This document shows, one piece after another, positions 53,758 through 62,490 of a stretch of 64,000 nucleotides of DNA; within the stretch, counting starts at the first letter, position 1, and the number at the start of each line of letters is the position of its first letter. Made by a program: the position numbers and the translations under genes. Where the stretch lies: NCBI GenBank assembly GCA_027483445.1, contig JAIXUS010000038.1:19931-83930 (forward strand). Direction: 5' to 3'. The DNA comes from Bacteroidota bacterium (GTDB taxonomy: Bacteria; Bacteroidota; Bacteroidia; M30B66). Under the pieces are notes generated by a model that saw only the letters and a list, made by a program, of their open reading frames with translations, did no database searches and was not told the origin of the DNA.

Positions 53758-53765
53758 TAATTTTG
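53758..53765 (+). promoter_or_regulatory. -7 element directly at the ureohydrolase start (TAATTTTG)
   Basis: TAATTTTG matches TAnnTTTG exactly and ends only 4 bases before the ATG at 53770. If used, the mRNA would start at or next to the start codon (leaderless). Confidence 0.45.
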
Positions 53766-53769
53766 CCGC

Positions 53770-54837
53770 ATGTCGACCACAGAAAGCAAAGCCAACAAAA
53801 TCGCCCAATTCGATCCGAACGGAGCCGGAGTTAGAGGCACCAATATTTATGGTTTACCCTTTACCGCCGAAGAATCGGAGATTGTTCTTCTACCCGTACC
53901 CTGGGAAGTTACCGTGAGTTACTCCGCAGGCACCGCTCAAGGTCCGCAGGCAATTCTCGATGCCAGCCTACAGGTCGACTTATACGATACCGATGCTCCT
54001 GAGGCCTGGAAAGCCGGAATCCATATGCTTCCTATAGATGAAGAAATGCTCCAAGTAAGCATTGAACTCCGCGACAGGGCCGAACGTCATATCGAGGCCA
54101 TTGCCAACGGCGAAAGCATTGACCCCAATTCACCAGTACTCCAATCGATTAACGAAGCCTGTGCAAACATGGTAGTGCAGGTTGAAAAGCAAGCCAGGCA
54201 ATGGCTCGAGGCAGGCAAAATTGTGGGGCTTGTAGGCGGTGATCACAGCACTCCACTCGGACTCATTAAAGCCCTCGCCAAGAAACATGGAGATTTCGGA
54301 ATTCTTCAAATTGATGCTCACTGCGACCTCAGAATTGCATACGAAGACTTTGAGTATTCGCACGCTTCGGTAATGTACAATGCATTAAAAATCAAGGAAG
54401 TGGGAAAGTTGGTACAGGTAGGCATCCGCGATTATTGCCTACAGGAACTGGAGCTAATCCGCCAATCTGGCGGCAGAATCGAGACATTCTTCGACGAAGC
54501 CCTTAAAATTGCGCAATTTGAAGGGGCAACCTGGAAAGAACAAACGAATAACATCGTGAATACCCTTCCTCAAAAGGTATACGTTTCATTCGACATTGAT
54601 GGACTTGAACCCGGACTATGCCCGGGAACTGGAACACCGGTGGCTGGTGGACTTGGCTTTGCCCAGGCCGTTTATCTCATTCGTAAAGTGGTTGAATCGG
54701 GCCGAACAATTATTGGGTTCGACCTCAACGAGGTATCGCCGGGAGAAGCTGAGTGGGATGCCAATGTAGGTGCAAGACTATTGCTGAAACTCTGTGTTTT
54801 CGCAGGCCTTTCAAACAAAATAATGCTACCGGCCTAA
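53770..54837 (+). CDS. Ureohydrolase (arginase/agmatinase/formiminoglutamase family)
   Basis: A 355-residue dimanganese hydrolase that releases urea or a related amide from a guanidino compound. All metal ligands are present: GGDHS with His159, IDAHCD with Asp182, His184 and Asp186, and SFDIDGLEP with the last two aspartates. The N-terminal half has a longer region (about 60-130) than typical arginase. The Bacteroidota group is often annotated agmatinase; arginine, agmatine or formimidoylglutamate all remain possible. It has no start upstream of 53770. It converges on pdxH with 4 bases of overlap. Confidence 0.92.
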   Translation: MSTTESKANKIAQFDPNGAGVRGTNIYGLPFTAEESEIVLLPVPWEVTVSYSAGTAQGPQAILDASLQVDLYDTDAPEAWKAGIHMLPIDEEMLQVSIELRDRAERHIEAIANGESIDPNSPVLQSINEACANMVVQVEKQARQWLEAGKIVGLVGGDHSTPLGLIKALAKKHGDFGILQIDAHCDLRIAYEDFEYSHASVMYNALKIKEVGKLVQVGIRDYCLQELELIRQSGGRIETFFDEALKIAQFEGATWKEQTNNIVNTLPQKVYVSFDIDGLEPGLCPGTGTPVAGGLGFAQAVYLIRKVVESGRTIIGFDLNEVSPGEAEWDANVGARLLLKLCVFAGLSNKIMLPA

Positions 54838-55478
54838 GGGGCGAGGCGACCCCGCTTCCAGCTGCCATCTGTCTGCCATTGGTAAATAATCCGGTCGTGA
54901 AGTCGACTCTCTCTTCCTTGCCAAAACTCTAGGTAATCGGCTTGCAATCCGAACCCACCCCAATGCGGAGGCCGGTCTACTGATTGACCCTCAAACTGCT
55001 CTGTAAAAAAGGCAACGCGTTCTTCGAGAAATTCACGGTGAGGAATTACCTCACTTTGTGGACTGGCCCAAGCACCAATCTGCGAACCGCGTGGGCGACT
55101 GGCAAAGTATGCAGTAGAAATATCGGCGTCAAGTCTTACAATCTTTCCTTCGATACGCACCTGGCGCTCCAATTCGGGCCAGAAGAAGCTCAATGAAGCG
55201 AAAGGGTTCTGATCGAGCTGCTTTCCTTTGCGACTCAGATAATTACTGTAAAACGAAAACACTCCATCCTGAACATTGCGGAGAAGCACTACACGTGCCG
55301 ATGGTCGTCCTCTATCATCTACCGTGGCAAGCGTCATTGCATGAGGCTCCGGTAAATCAGAACGCAGCGCCTCATCGAACCATACTTCGAACTGGTGAAT
55401 AGGGCTGGCTGATGTATGCGCTTCATCGAGCACTGCTCTGATGTATTCTTTGCGAATCGATTCAATTTTATCTTTCAT
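54834..55478 (-). CDS. pdxH: Pyridoxamine 5'-phosphate oxidase
   Basis: A 214-residue FMN enzyme that makes pyridoxal 5'-phosphate, the last step of the salvage and DXP-dependent pathways. Family features: MTLATVDDRGRPSARVVLLRN, FYSNYLSRKGKQL, SLSFFWPELERQVRIEG and the C-terminal PDOR-type sequence WQGRESRLHDRI with the substrate-binding Arg. The start at 55478 (MKDKIESIRKEYIR) is chosen; upstream extension is unlike the family. PLP would serve several enzymes here (desulfurase, aminotransferase). Convergent with the ureohydrolase gene. Confidence 0.96.
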   Translation of the reverse strand: MKDKIESIRKEYIRAVLDEAHTSASPIHQFEVWFDEALRSDLPEPHAMTLATVDDRGRPSARVVLLRNVQDGVFSFYSNYLSRKGKQLDQNPFASLSFFWPELERQVRIEGKIVRLDADISTAYFASRPRGSQIGAWASPQSEVIPHREFLEERVAFFTEQFEGQSVDRPPHWGGFGLQADYLEFWQGRESRLHDRIIYQWQTDGSWKRGRLAP

Positions 55479-55617
55479 AACTGCTTTGATGCGATGGAGG
55501 AACAAAGTTGCAGTGAACTTGGTTTGCTTACACTGACAATTATCATGCTTTGCCAAATAATTCACGGCATGGTAACATTTCGTAGACTTGGGGCGTTAAT
55601 ACACCAAAAGAAGCGGT

Positions 55618-56178
55618 ATGGAGAAGGCTATACGCTATCCGGTTAAGGGCCAAATCTTACTCTCAGAGCCCAACTTAGAAGACGACATCTTTAAGCGCTC
55701 GGTAATTTTGCTGGCCGAAGATTCCGATCAAGGATCAATGGGATTCATCCTCAATAAACCCGTAGGCTATCGTGTTCATGAGGTAATCAACGACTTTCCT
55801 GAATTTGACGGCGAGGTTTTCCTGGGTGGCCCGGTCGACAATCAGTCCTTGTTTTTCATTCATACCGTGCCTCAACTCATTGGTAGCTCGTTTGAGATTG
55901 CGGGGGGCATTCATTTCGGTGGCGACTTTAACAAATTGAAGGAGTTGATCTCCATTGCCCTCATTCAACCTGAGCAAATCCGGTTTTTCGCAGGCTATTC
56001 CGGCTGGGATTCCGGTCAGCTCCGCCATGAACTGGAGTCGGAAGCCTGGATGATTTTCGATCGACCCGACACCCTCCTGCAAATGAAGTCTGAAGAACTT
56101 TGGGGGGCTTTACTCAGAACAACCCGGACCGAAAAAGCCATTTGGTCGAACTATCCAGAGAACCCTGAACTGAATTGA
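55618..56178 (+). CDS. YqgE/AlgH family protein
   Basis: A 186-residue protein of the conserved YqgE/AlgH family. Signatures: GQILLSEPNLEDDIFKRSVILL near the start, GSMGFILNKP, EVFLGGPVDNQSLFFIHT and FAGYSGWDSGQLRHELE. The family's biochemical role is not established; AlgH was once tied to alginate regulation in Pseudomonas. Transcribed alone. A mobile element sits 52 bases downstream. Confidence 0.94.
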   Translation: MEKAIRYPVKGQILLSEPNLEDDIFKRSVILLAEDSDQGSMGFILNKPVGYRVHEVINDFPEFDGEVFLGGPVDNQSLFFIHTVPQLIGSSFEIAGGIHFGGDFNKLKELISIALIQPEQIRFFAGYSGWDSGQLRHELESEAWMIFDRPDTLLQMKSEELWGALLRTTRTEKAIWSNYPENPELN

Positions 56179-56229
56179 CTGGTTTACCGCTTGCTTCCAC
56201 AGGCCTCAATAAGCGTGAATTGCCTAATT

Positions 56230-56474
56230 AGGGCCTACTGAAAAAGTCAGAAATGCGGCAGATGCGAGGCGACAAGGCAAAGCTGTATATTGAATACTGC
56301 GAGCCGCGGGCAACGAAGCAGATCCTGCATTTCTGGCTAACGAAAAACTGAGCTCCTTGAATTCAATCGTGCATGGATTTTCAAAAGCTAGACTAAAACC
56401 CTTGCATTAAGCCTCATTCAAACAGGGGCTAAAGTGCTAAAAATAAAACTATTGAGTGTTTTTCAGTAAGCCCT
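56230..56474 (+). mobile_element. MITE-like element, copy A (intact)
   Basis: A 245 bp gene-free element. Left end AGGGCCTACTGAAAAA (56230-56245) and right end 56459-56474 (reverse complement AGGGCTTACTGAAAAA) match at 15 of 16 positions. It is flanked on both sides by AATT (56226-56229 and 56475-56478), a 4 bp target duplication. No transposase is encoded, so a full-length relative elsewhere must supply it. The right half recurs inverted at 35488, and both ends recur at 44544. The remaining flanks of this gap (56179-56225 and 56479-56593) show no gene. Confidence 0.88.
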
Positions 56475-56593
56475 AATTCAATCTCGTTTCCCTATATCCA
56501 ATGAGTGTTGGGGGCTTTCAAATACAACAGAAAGAACTGATGCCTTGTAAATTGGGTTCATCACCCGAGCCTTTAATGGCTAAAATCGGAATC

Positions 56594-57451
56594 TCAGGCA
56601 TTAGAGTGCTTTTCGGCTGGCCCAATATAATGAGCAGCTTCCGCGCGAAGTAGTTCGGCCACACGGCGTGCCTGTGTTCCAAAGTAGCGGCGCTCCTTCC
56701 AGGAGATGACCCAACGAAGACCCCTGATGGCATTGGTTAACCAAACTTCCGAGGCTTTGTACAAATCGTCGTGCATTACTTGCCCTTCTTCAACCTCTAC
56801 CCCAATTTCGCGCAATTTGGCAATCAGCCTTTTCCGAAAAACGCCCGGAAAAATACCTTCCGAAACTGAAGGCGTGAGAACTTTGCCATCGGCCATCAAC
56901 AAAAAAAGATTCCCTGAGGTGGCCTCACAAATACGACCAAACTCATTGAGCATCAAGGCATCATCGCAATTTTGCTGGCGTGCCTCCCGCGCTCCCAAAA
57001 CATACAAGAGCGCCGAAGTAGACTTAATGCCCGAAAGTGCATTCACAGGCTTTCGGATTTCGCTGAAAAGCCCAAGACGCAAGCCTTTGTCGTTTATAGA
57101 ATAGAGCGATTCATCCAAAGGTTCAAGTGTCATAAATAGTGAACAAGAATCGACACTGGGCTTGTAAAGGCCACCGGTGTTTCGCACTACCTGCAAGCGA
57201 AGGCGACCTTCGGTAATTGCATTGAGCTCGCCCAACTTCACCATACTGTGGTACAATTGCACGGGATCAAACAGCGGAAAATCAAACCCGAGGGCATACA
57301 TTCCGGCCAAAAGGCGCTCCATGTGGTCCTCTACAAATAAAGGCACGCCTTGGTGAAATCGAATGCTTTCGAAAATGCCATCACCATATTGCATTGAACG
57401 ATTATCATAGCTGAAATTCAGTTCCTTTAAAGGAATAAACTCAGCGTTCAT
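56594..57451 (-). CDS. Class IV PLP aminotransferase or aminodeoxychorismate lyase
   Basis: A 285-residue PLP protein of fold type IV, which includes branched-chain aminotransferase, D-amino-acid aminotransferase and PabC lyase. The start region FSYDNRSMQYGDGIFESIRF is the family opening. The PLP lysine is Lys143 in SGIKSTSALLYVLG, and the Glu that contacts the ring is in NEFGRICEATSGNLF. The arginine and tyrosine pattern needed to separate the subfamilies is unclear; size and context slightly favour 4-amino-4-deoxychorismate lyase (folate synthesis). The start at 57451 is chosen over one 11 codons upstream inside the neighbouring gene. Confidence 0.88.
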   Translation of the reverse strand: MNAEFIPLKELNFSYDNRSMQYGDGIFESIRFHQGVPLFVEDHMERLLAGMYALGFDFPLFDPVQLYHSMVKLGELNAITEGRLRLQVVRNTGGLYKPSVDSCSLFMTLEPLDESLYSINDKGLRLGLFSEIRKPVNALSGIKSTSALLYVLGAREARQQNCDDALMLNEFGRICEATSGNLFLLMADGKVLTPSVSEGIFPGVFRKRLIAKLREIGVEVEEGQVMHDDLYKASEVWLTNAIRGLRWVISWKERRYFGTQARRVAELLRAEAAHYIGPAEKHSNA

Positions 57452-57468
57452 ATAGGCAATGGATGCAG

Positions 57469-57954
57469 TTAGTCGGGCAGACATGATAACAAAGCTTCGA
57501 GTGGTGGATTGGGCGGCAACAAATATCCGCGAATTCCAGCATCAATGGCAGCATCTACATCTCTTTGTTTATCGCCAATCATCAAAGACAGCGACTTTTC
57601 ATATCCAAATCGTGCTACGGCTTTCTCAATAAGCAGTCCGGAAGGCTTACGGCATAAGCAGTTTCCTCCCTCAGGATGATGAGGGCAATAGTATGCTTCG
57701 CGAATTGACAGTCCTTCTTTGGCGAGAATTTCCCACAATACCCGATGACAATCGGCAACCAAGGAATGGCCATACCGCCCTTTCGCGATTCCGCCTTGGT
57801 TGGTGATGATCACCGTTTCATACCCTCGTTGGGTGGCTTCTCGCAGGAAAGGAATGAATGGAGGGTGAACCGTAAATTCATCCAGACTCAGTATATAATC
57901 GCCAAGCTCGGTATTTACGATTCCATCGCGGTCGACAAACAAAGCTTTCTTCAT
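57469..57954 (-). CDS. HAD-IIIA family phosphatase, heptose 1,7-bisphosphatase-like (GmhB)
   Basis: A 161-residue haloacid dehalogenase-fold phosphatase. Motif I is FVDRDGIVN with nucleophile Asp8 and acid Asp10, motif II VIITNQGGIAKG, motif III with Lys in CRKPSG, and motif IV MIGDKQRDVDAAIDAG. The zinc-binding loop CPHHPEGGNCLCRKP has the ligands typical of GmhB, which dephosphorylates D-glycero-manno-heptose 1,7-bisphosphate for LPS core; histidinol-phosphatase is the main alternative. No other heptose genes are nearby. Its start overlaps the end of the rhomboid gene by one base (TAATG). Confidence 0.9.
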   Translation of the reverse strand: MKKALFVDRDGIVNTELGDYILSLDEFTVHPPFIPFLREATQRGYETVIITNQGGIAKGRYGHSLVADCHRVLWEILAKEGLSIREAYYCPHHPEGGNCLCRKPSGLLIEKAVARFGYEKSLSLMIGDKQRDVDAAIDAGIRGYLLPPNPPLEALLSCLPD

Positions 57955-58565
57955 TATCGTATCAGTTGGTGGATAAAGCCCGCTGCGGCTTCCGGAATCA
58001 AAATCAAAATATACAGCATTCCGTAAGCGCCTCCCCAAAGATGCGCTTCGTGATTGATATTGTCGCGATGATTCTGGTTACTCCAAATGCTGTACGCGAC
58101 GTACAATCCGGCCCAAACAACGGAAGGCAGCGGAAGAATTCCGTACAGGTAAATTTTCGAAAGAGGAGCGAATACCACGTTGGCAAACAATACGGCAGAT
58201 ACAGCACCCGAAGCGCCCACTGCATTGTACCAGTGGTGATCTTTGTGTTTTCGGTAGGTTGAAATGGAAGCAACAATGATGGCCCCAAAATACAGCCCCA
58301 AGTAGGCAGCCGGACCTAAAGAGCCCAGGTAGCCACTCAAATAAAATTCGGTGTTCATCCCAAAAGAGAACAATACCAACATATTAATTATCAAGTGAAG
58401 CCAGTCGGCATGCAGAAATGCATGGGTTAAAAACCGGTACCACTGCTTTCGGTGGGCTATTTGGTAGGGATTAAATTGATAGCGGGACATAAGCTCCGGC
58501 TTGTTGAAAGCCAGAATAGAGAATGCCGCAGTGACTAAAATAATGGGAAGTGTAATCGAATTCAT
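57954..58565 (-). CDS. Rhomboid family intramembrane serine protease
   Basis: A 203-residue inner-membrane protease with about six helices. The nucleophile Ser is in VGASGAVSAVLFAN (GxSG) and the general-base His in NHEAHLWGGAYG; helix 1-2 contains WYRFLTHAFLHADWLHLIINML with the conserved HAFLH-type region. It cleaves single-pass membrane proteins; no substrate is indicated. The start at 58565 (MNSITLPIILV) is chosen because the first helix follows at once. It lies between the TPR lipoprotein gene and the HAD gene, likely co-transcribed with both. Confidence 0.95.
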   Translation of the reverse strand: MNSITLPIILVTAAFSILAFNKPELMSRYQFNPYQIAHRKQWYRFLTHAFLHADWLHLIINMLVLFSFGMNTEFYLSGYLGSLGPAAYLGLYFGAIIVASISTYRKHKDHHWYNAVGASGAVSAVLFANVVFAPLSKIYLYGILPLPSVVWAGLYVAYSIWSNQNHRDNINHEAHLWGGAYGMLYILILIPEAAAGFIHQLIR

Positions 58566-58584
58566 GAGAAATGACGATTTAAAA

Positions 58585-59583
58585 TCAAGGCTGCCCACCG
58601 AGCCTTTGAATAGCATTGCTGGCCAAATCGAAACCTGGATTCCTTTTTAAGGCTTCACGGTAATCTTGCAGGGCCAACTCTTTGTTTCCCAACTTCTCGT
58701 TACACAATCCGGCCATGTAAATGGCTTCAGCATAATCGGCTTTTACCTTAGAGGCTTGAAGAAAATACGGAAGGGCTTCGGCCGGCTTGTTCTGGTATTC
58801 AAACAGAATGAATCCGATATTGTAATGCGAAAATGGATAGGATGGATCTTTAGTCGTCAGTTCGGAATACACTTCAATGGCTTTTTCCAATTCGCCATGC
58901 TGTTGGTAAAAGTATCCAATGTTGTAGCGCGTTTGCGAGTTATTCGGGTTCACCTTCAGCACGTTGTTGAAAAAGTCGATGGCCCGTTTATCGTGCTTTG
59001 CAGAATAAATTAGCCCCAATTGCTCATAGGCGTTGGCGTACTGAGGATCTTGCTCTGCTGCAGTAAGGAAGCTGGAAATGGCCAGGTTGGTATCGCCACC
59101 TTCTTTGTAAACCATGCCTTTGAGGTAATAGGCTTTGGGGTTGGTCTTATTGCGTTTCAACACCTCATTGAGTGAATTGAGGGCTTCCTGTCGCATCTCC
59201 ACATACAAATACAATTCGGCCAACTTCATGTGGGCATCGGTATTGGAGGCATCAAGGCTGATGGCTTTTTGCAGGGCCTGACGGGTAAACCGAGTTCGAT
59301 TGGTAACCAGGTAAATATCGGCCAGTGTGACGAAATAGCTGGAGCGAGTAGAATCGATGCGTATCAGCTGTTGCATGTCGACAACTGCTGAGTCGGGTTT
59401 ACCTTTACCCAGAAAATACCGTGCGCGGGCATACAAAGCTGCAGTGTCGTTCGGATTTTCTTCCAATGCCGCATTCATTCCTTCTATTGTACTGAGGTCG
59501 GCGGGTTTATCGCCACAGGAAGCCATTAACACAACAATAAACAACCAAAGAGGAGCAAGCTTTCTCAGACCCATGCGATTCAA
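58585..59583 (-). CDS. TPR-repeat lipoprotein
   Basis: A 332-residue predicted lipoprotein with signal peptide MNRMGLRKLAPLWLFIVVLM and lipobox ASC (Cys23). The rest is about eight tetratricopeptide repeats (for example NPKAYYLKGMVYKEGGDTNLAISSF and PEALPYFLQASKVKADYAEAI pattern, KRAIDFFNNVLKVNPNN), a protein-protein interaction scaffold facing the periplasm. No further family assigned. An ATG three codons later is an alternative start. Upstream of the rhomboid gene by 19 bases. Confidence 0.9.
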   Translation of the reverse strand: MNRMGLRKLAPLWLFIVVLMASCGDKPADLSTIEGMNAALEENPNDTAALYARARYFLGKGKPDSAVVDMQQLIRIDSTRSSYFVTLADIYLVTNRTRFTRQALQKAISLDASNTDAHMKLAELYLYVEMRQEALNSLNEVLKRNKTNPKAYYLKGMVYKEGGDTNLAISSFLTAAEQDPQYANAYEQLGLIYSAKHDKRAIDFFNNVLKVNPNNSQTRYNIGYFYQQHGELEKAIEVYSELTTKDPSYPFSHYNIGFILFEYQNKPAEALPYFLQASKVKADYAEAIYMAGLCNEKLGNKELALQDYREALKRNPGFDLASNAIQRLGGQP

Positions 59584-59599
59584 TTTGAAAGCCCAAATA

Positions 59600-59656
59600 A
59601 AAGAAAGAAGCCCGAAACAGAGGGCGACAAAATCACGCCATTTCCGCTTCGGGCTT
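59600..59656 (-). terminator. Terminator of recA
   Basis: On the minus strand a 9 bp stem AAGCCCGAA (59648-59656) with TTCGGGCTT (59608-59616) and a 31 nt loop is followed by a T-rich tract (59600-59607). It lies 18 bases after the recA stop. Confidence 0.75.
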
Positions 59657-59674
59657 AATTATTTAGAATTTAAT

Positions 59675-60685
59675 TCAGGCAGGGACAGCACCGGTGATTG
59701 CTTCACGGATGCGGGATTCAATTTGGTCGGCCAAATCAGGGTTATCGGCTAAAAGTGACTTAACGGCATCACGGCCTTGGCCCAAACGCGTTTCGTCGAA
59801 GCTGAACCATGAGCCGCTCTTTTTCACCACACCATGCTCAACACCAAGGTCGATGATTTCACCCAGCCGTGAAATGCCTTCTCCATAAATGATGTCGAAC
59901 TCAGCGGTACGGAATGGAGGGGCGACTTTGTTCTTCACCACCTTCACTTTCGTGCGATTTCCTACGACAGTATCTCCATCTTTGATTTGACCAATTCGAC
60001 GGATATCTAGTCGAATGGATGCGTAAAACTTCAGTGCATTACCACCCGTAGTCGTTTCAGGATTACCGAACATTACCCCGATTTTCTCGCGCAACTGATT
60101 GATAAAGATACAGGTAGAACCTGTTCTGCTAATGGTGGCAGTAAGTTTTCTCAAGGCCTGCGACATCAAACGGGCTTGCAAACCAACTTTTGAATCGCCC
60201 ATCTCACCTTCGATTTCAGATTTAGGTGTAAGTGCTGCAACTGAGTCGATTACGATGATATCGATAGCCCCGGAACGTATCAAGTTATCGGCAATTTCGA
60301 GCGCTTGCTCGCCATTGTCGGGCTGTGAAATAAGCAGGTTCTCTACATCAACACCCAATTTCTCGGCATAGTAACGGTCGAAGGCATGTTCAGCATCAAT
60401 GATTGCGGCAATCCCGCCCTGCTTTTGCGCTTGAGCAATCGCGTGAATGGCCAGCGTTGTTTTACCGGAAGATTCAGGGCCATAGATTTCAACAATTCGC
60501 CCCTTCGGAAAGCCTTGAACACCAAGCGCCATGTCGAGTGTGATGCTCCCTGTTGGAATCACTTCTGTAGATTCTACGGCCTGTTCTCCCATCTTCATAA
60601 TGGTTCCCTTGCCATAGGTTTTGTCGATTTTATCGATGATAACCTGAAGCGCCTTCAGTTTGTCGGTGTTCACGTCTTTGCTCAT
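59675..60685 (-). CDS. recA: Recombinase RecA
   Basis: A 336-residue DNA recombination and SOS coprotease protein. Walker A GPESSGKT (about 70-77), Walker [13 protein letters not shown], the L2 region [31 protein letters not shown] and the C-terminal [18 protein letters not shown] are all standard. Start [14 protein letters not shown] is full length. Own terminator behind it. No recX neighbour. An SOS box could not be identified in the upstream gap. Confidence 0.99.
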   Translation of the reverse strand: MSKDVNTDKLKALQVIIDKIDKTYGKGTIMKMGEQAVESTEVIPTGSITLDMALGVQGFPKGRIVEIYGPESSGKTTLAIHAIAQAQKQGGIAAIIDAEHAFDRYYAEKLGVDVENLLISQPDNGEQALEIADNLIRSGAIDIIVIDSVAALTPKSEIEGEMGDSKVGLQARLMSQALRKLTATISRTGSTCIFINQLREKIGVMFGNPETTTGGNALKFYASIRLDIRRIGQIKDGDTVVGNRTKVKVVKNKVAPPFRTAEFDIIYGEGISRLGEIIDLGVEHGVVKKSGSWFSFDETRLGQGRDAVKSLLADNPDLADQIESRIREAITGAVPA

Positions 60686-60813
60686 ACAATTGTGTGTTAA
60701 ATCATTTTGCCACGAAATACGTCAAAAAAGCAATTCACTCCGACGATGTTTATAACTATTTTAAATTCGCCGTTTCAGTAATGAGATTGGAAAAATGGTT
60801 AATTGCCTTGTTA

Positions 60814-61263
60814 TCAAAGCAATTGAGCCGCATGATTCTTCGTGTCGACTTTTGAAATCACTTCTGCAATGTTACCTTTCTCGTCAATCACAAAAGTAGT
60901 TCTTGCAATGCCCATGTACTCCTTGCCCATGAACTTCTTGAGGCCGTAAACGCCAAACAGGCTCGCTACTTCAGCTTTAGTATCGGCAACAAGGCGGAAT
61001 GGCAAACTGTATTTATTGATGAACTTTTGGTGCGACTTTTCAGAATCGGTGCTTACGCCCAGAATTTCAAAACCCGCCTTTTGCAAAGCCTCGTAATTGT
61101 CGCGTAGGCTGCATGCTTCTGCGGTACAACCCGGGGTATCGTCTTTCGGATAAAAATAGATAACGAGCTTTTTCCCGCTGAAATCAGCTAAACTTACCGG
61201 TTTGCCATCCTGGTCTACTCCTGAAAATGAAGGCGCCTGATCGCCAACTTTTAATGTGGTCAT
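60814..61263 (-). CDS. bcp: Thioredoxin-dependent peroxiredoxin (BCP)
   Basis: A 149-residue peroxiredoxin of the bacterioferritin comigratory protein type that reduces hydrogen peroxide and organic peroxides. The peroxidatic site is DDTPGCTAEACSLRD with Cys46 and resolving Cys51. Other family text: LVIYFYPK, ILGVSTDSEKSHQKF, RTTFVIDEKG. Its ATG overlaps the stop of nth by 4 bases, so the two form an operon linking peroxide removal to repair of oxidised bases. Confidence 0.97.
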   Translation of the reverse strand: MTTLKVGDQAPSFSGVDQDGKPVSLADFSGKKLVIYFYPKDDTPGCTAEACSLRDNYEALQKAGFEILGVSTDSEKSHQKFINKYSLPFRLVADTKAEVASLFGVYGLKKFMGKEYMGIARTTFVIDEKGNIAEVISKVDTKNHAAQLL

Positions 61264-61976
61264 GATTTTTTGATTGGTTTCGACTTAGAAACAACTTCTT
61301 TAGGCTTTTGTTTGGCCGTAGTAACAGATGGCTTTTTTCGGCTGGCTTTGCCGAAGTAGTTGCAAACGGAGGTGAGTGCGCAGCGTTCACACAAGGGTTT
61401 GCGGGCTAAACAGATGTATCGGCCATGTAAAATAATCCAATGGTGAGCGCGTGCTACCTTATCTTCAGGAATTACAGCCATGAGCTGCTCTTCGGCCTGT
61501 CGAGGGTTTTTGGCCCCTCGTGTAAGCCCAAGTCGAGCCGAAACTCTAAACACATGTGTATCAACGGCCATGGCAGGTTTGTCAAACACAACAGAGGCAA
61601 TTACATTGGCGGTTTTCCTTCCAACACCCGGCAAGCGTTGCAATTGCTCCACATCAGAGGGCACGATATTGTTCATCTCTCCGAACAACATTTTGCCAAG
61701 CCCACTTAAATGCTTGGCCTTATTGTTTGGGTACGACACCGAGCGGATGTAACCGAATATTTCCTCAACAGAAGCTGAAGCAAGACTTTCGGCATCGGGA
61801 AAACGTTTGAACAATGATCGTGTAACAATATTCACCCGTTTATCGGTACACTGCGCCGATAAAACAACGGCCACTAAGAGCTCAAAAGGGTTTGAATATT
61901 CAAGCTCAGTTTCGGCAGGCAAGCTATTCTGCTCAAAATACTCCAGCACCAATCGGGTTCGTTCTTTCCTGGTCAT
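61260..61976 (-). CDS. nth: Endonuclease III
   Basis: A 238-residue bifunctional DNA glycosylase/AP lyase that removes oxidised pyrimidines. The helix-hairpin-helix motif LPGVGRKTANV carries catalytic Lys121, and Asp139 is in AVDTHVFRVS. The [4Fe-4S] motif CLARKPLCERCALTSVC is complete. A basic tail of about 30 residues (GKASRKKPSVTTAKQKPKE) extends past the usual end. It overlaps bcp by 4 bases and is preceded by the terminator of an upstream small gene. Confidence 0.97.
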   Translation of the reverse strand: MTRKERTRLVLEYFEQNSLPAETELEYSNPFELLVAVVLSAQCTDKRVNIVTRSLFKRFPDAESLASASVEEIFGYIRSVSYPNNKAKHLSGLGKMLFGEMNNIVPSDVEQLQRLPGVGRKTANVIASVVFDKPAMAVDTHVFRVSARLGLTRGAKNPRQAEEQLMAVIPEDKVARAHHWIILHGRYICLARKPLCERCALTSVCNYFGKASRKKPSVTTAKQKPKEVVSKSKPIKKS

Positions 61977-61990
61977 GCGGCAAAGTTGGA

Positions 61991-62026
61991 AAAAAAATCC
62001 CCGACCTATTTTAGGACCGGGGATTT
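61991..62026 (-). terminator. Terminator of the small unknown gene
   Basis: A 9 bp stem 61995-62003 with 62018-62026 (GGGG/CCCC core) has an A run on its plus-strand left side, giving eight T on the minus strand after the hairpin. It lies 20 bases after the stop at 62047. Confidence 0.85.
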
Positions 62027-62046
62027 CAGAGAAAAACTAAACCAAA

Positions 62047-62316
62047 CTAATTCATAACCATTTCAGCACTGAGCCCTTCGATAGAAGTAGGCTCAATCTG
62101 CAAAGCCCGGGAATAATTCAAGATTGCTTGAATTGTGGCTTTTCTGGGATGCCCGGACGATACATCCAACAAGTCGCGTACTTCGTTAATGCTACGGAGT
62201 TCTTTGGCGGTTTCGCGGCAGTCTTCAATTTCTGAACGGAAGGCCATCGCCTCGGAAATTTCCATTTCACCGTAGGCGAAACGAATTACATCTTCAGGTG
62301 TAAAGGTTTTTTGCAT
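62047..62316 (-). CDS. Small protein of unknown function
   Basis: An 89-residue soluble protein started at 62316 (MQKTFTPEDVIRFAYGEM); an ATG five codons upstream is also possible. The helical, acidic N-terminal half (YGEMEISEAMAFRSEIEDCRETAKELR) resembles the cytoplasmic helices at the start of anti-sigma factors, but no Zn-binding pair or membrane helix is present. I do not recognise the family. It has its own terminator and lies divergent from the sensor gene at 62491. Confidence 0.7.
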   Translation of the reverse strand: MQKTFTPEDVIRFAYGEMEISEAMAFRSEIEDCRETAKELRSINEVRDLLDVSSGHPRKATIQAILNYSRALQIEPTSIEGLSAEMVMN

Positions 62317-62490
62317 AGGCTTTTTAAACAACTCCTAGAAAACGGGGCCATCACACGCTTATTGCCTCTATGATAAATATTTCCTCAAATTTCACATTGT
62401 CAAAACAATGCATTAAAATCTAAGCTCTTTATCATGTAAGACGCAGCTGGAGAATGGACAACATACAGCCAAATAACCTATTAAATTGCG

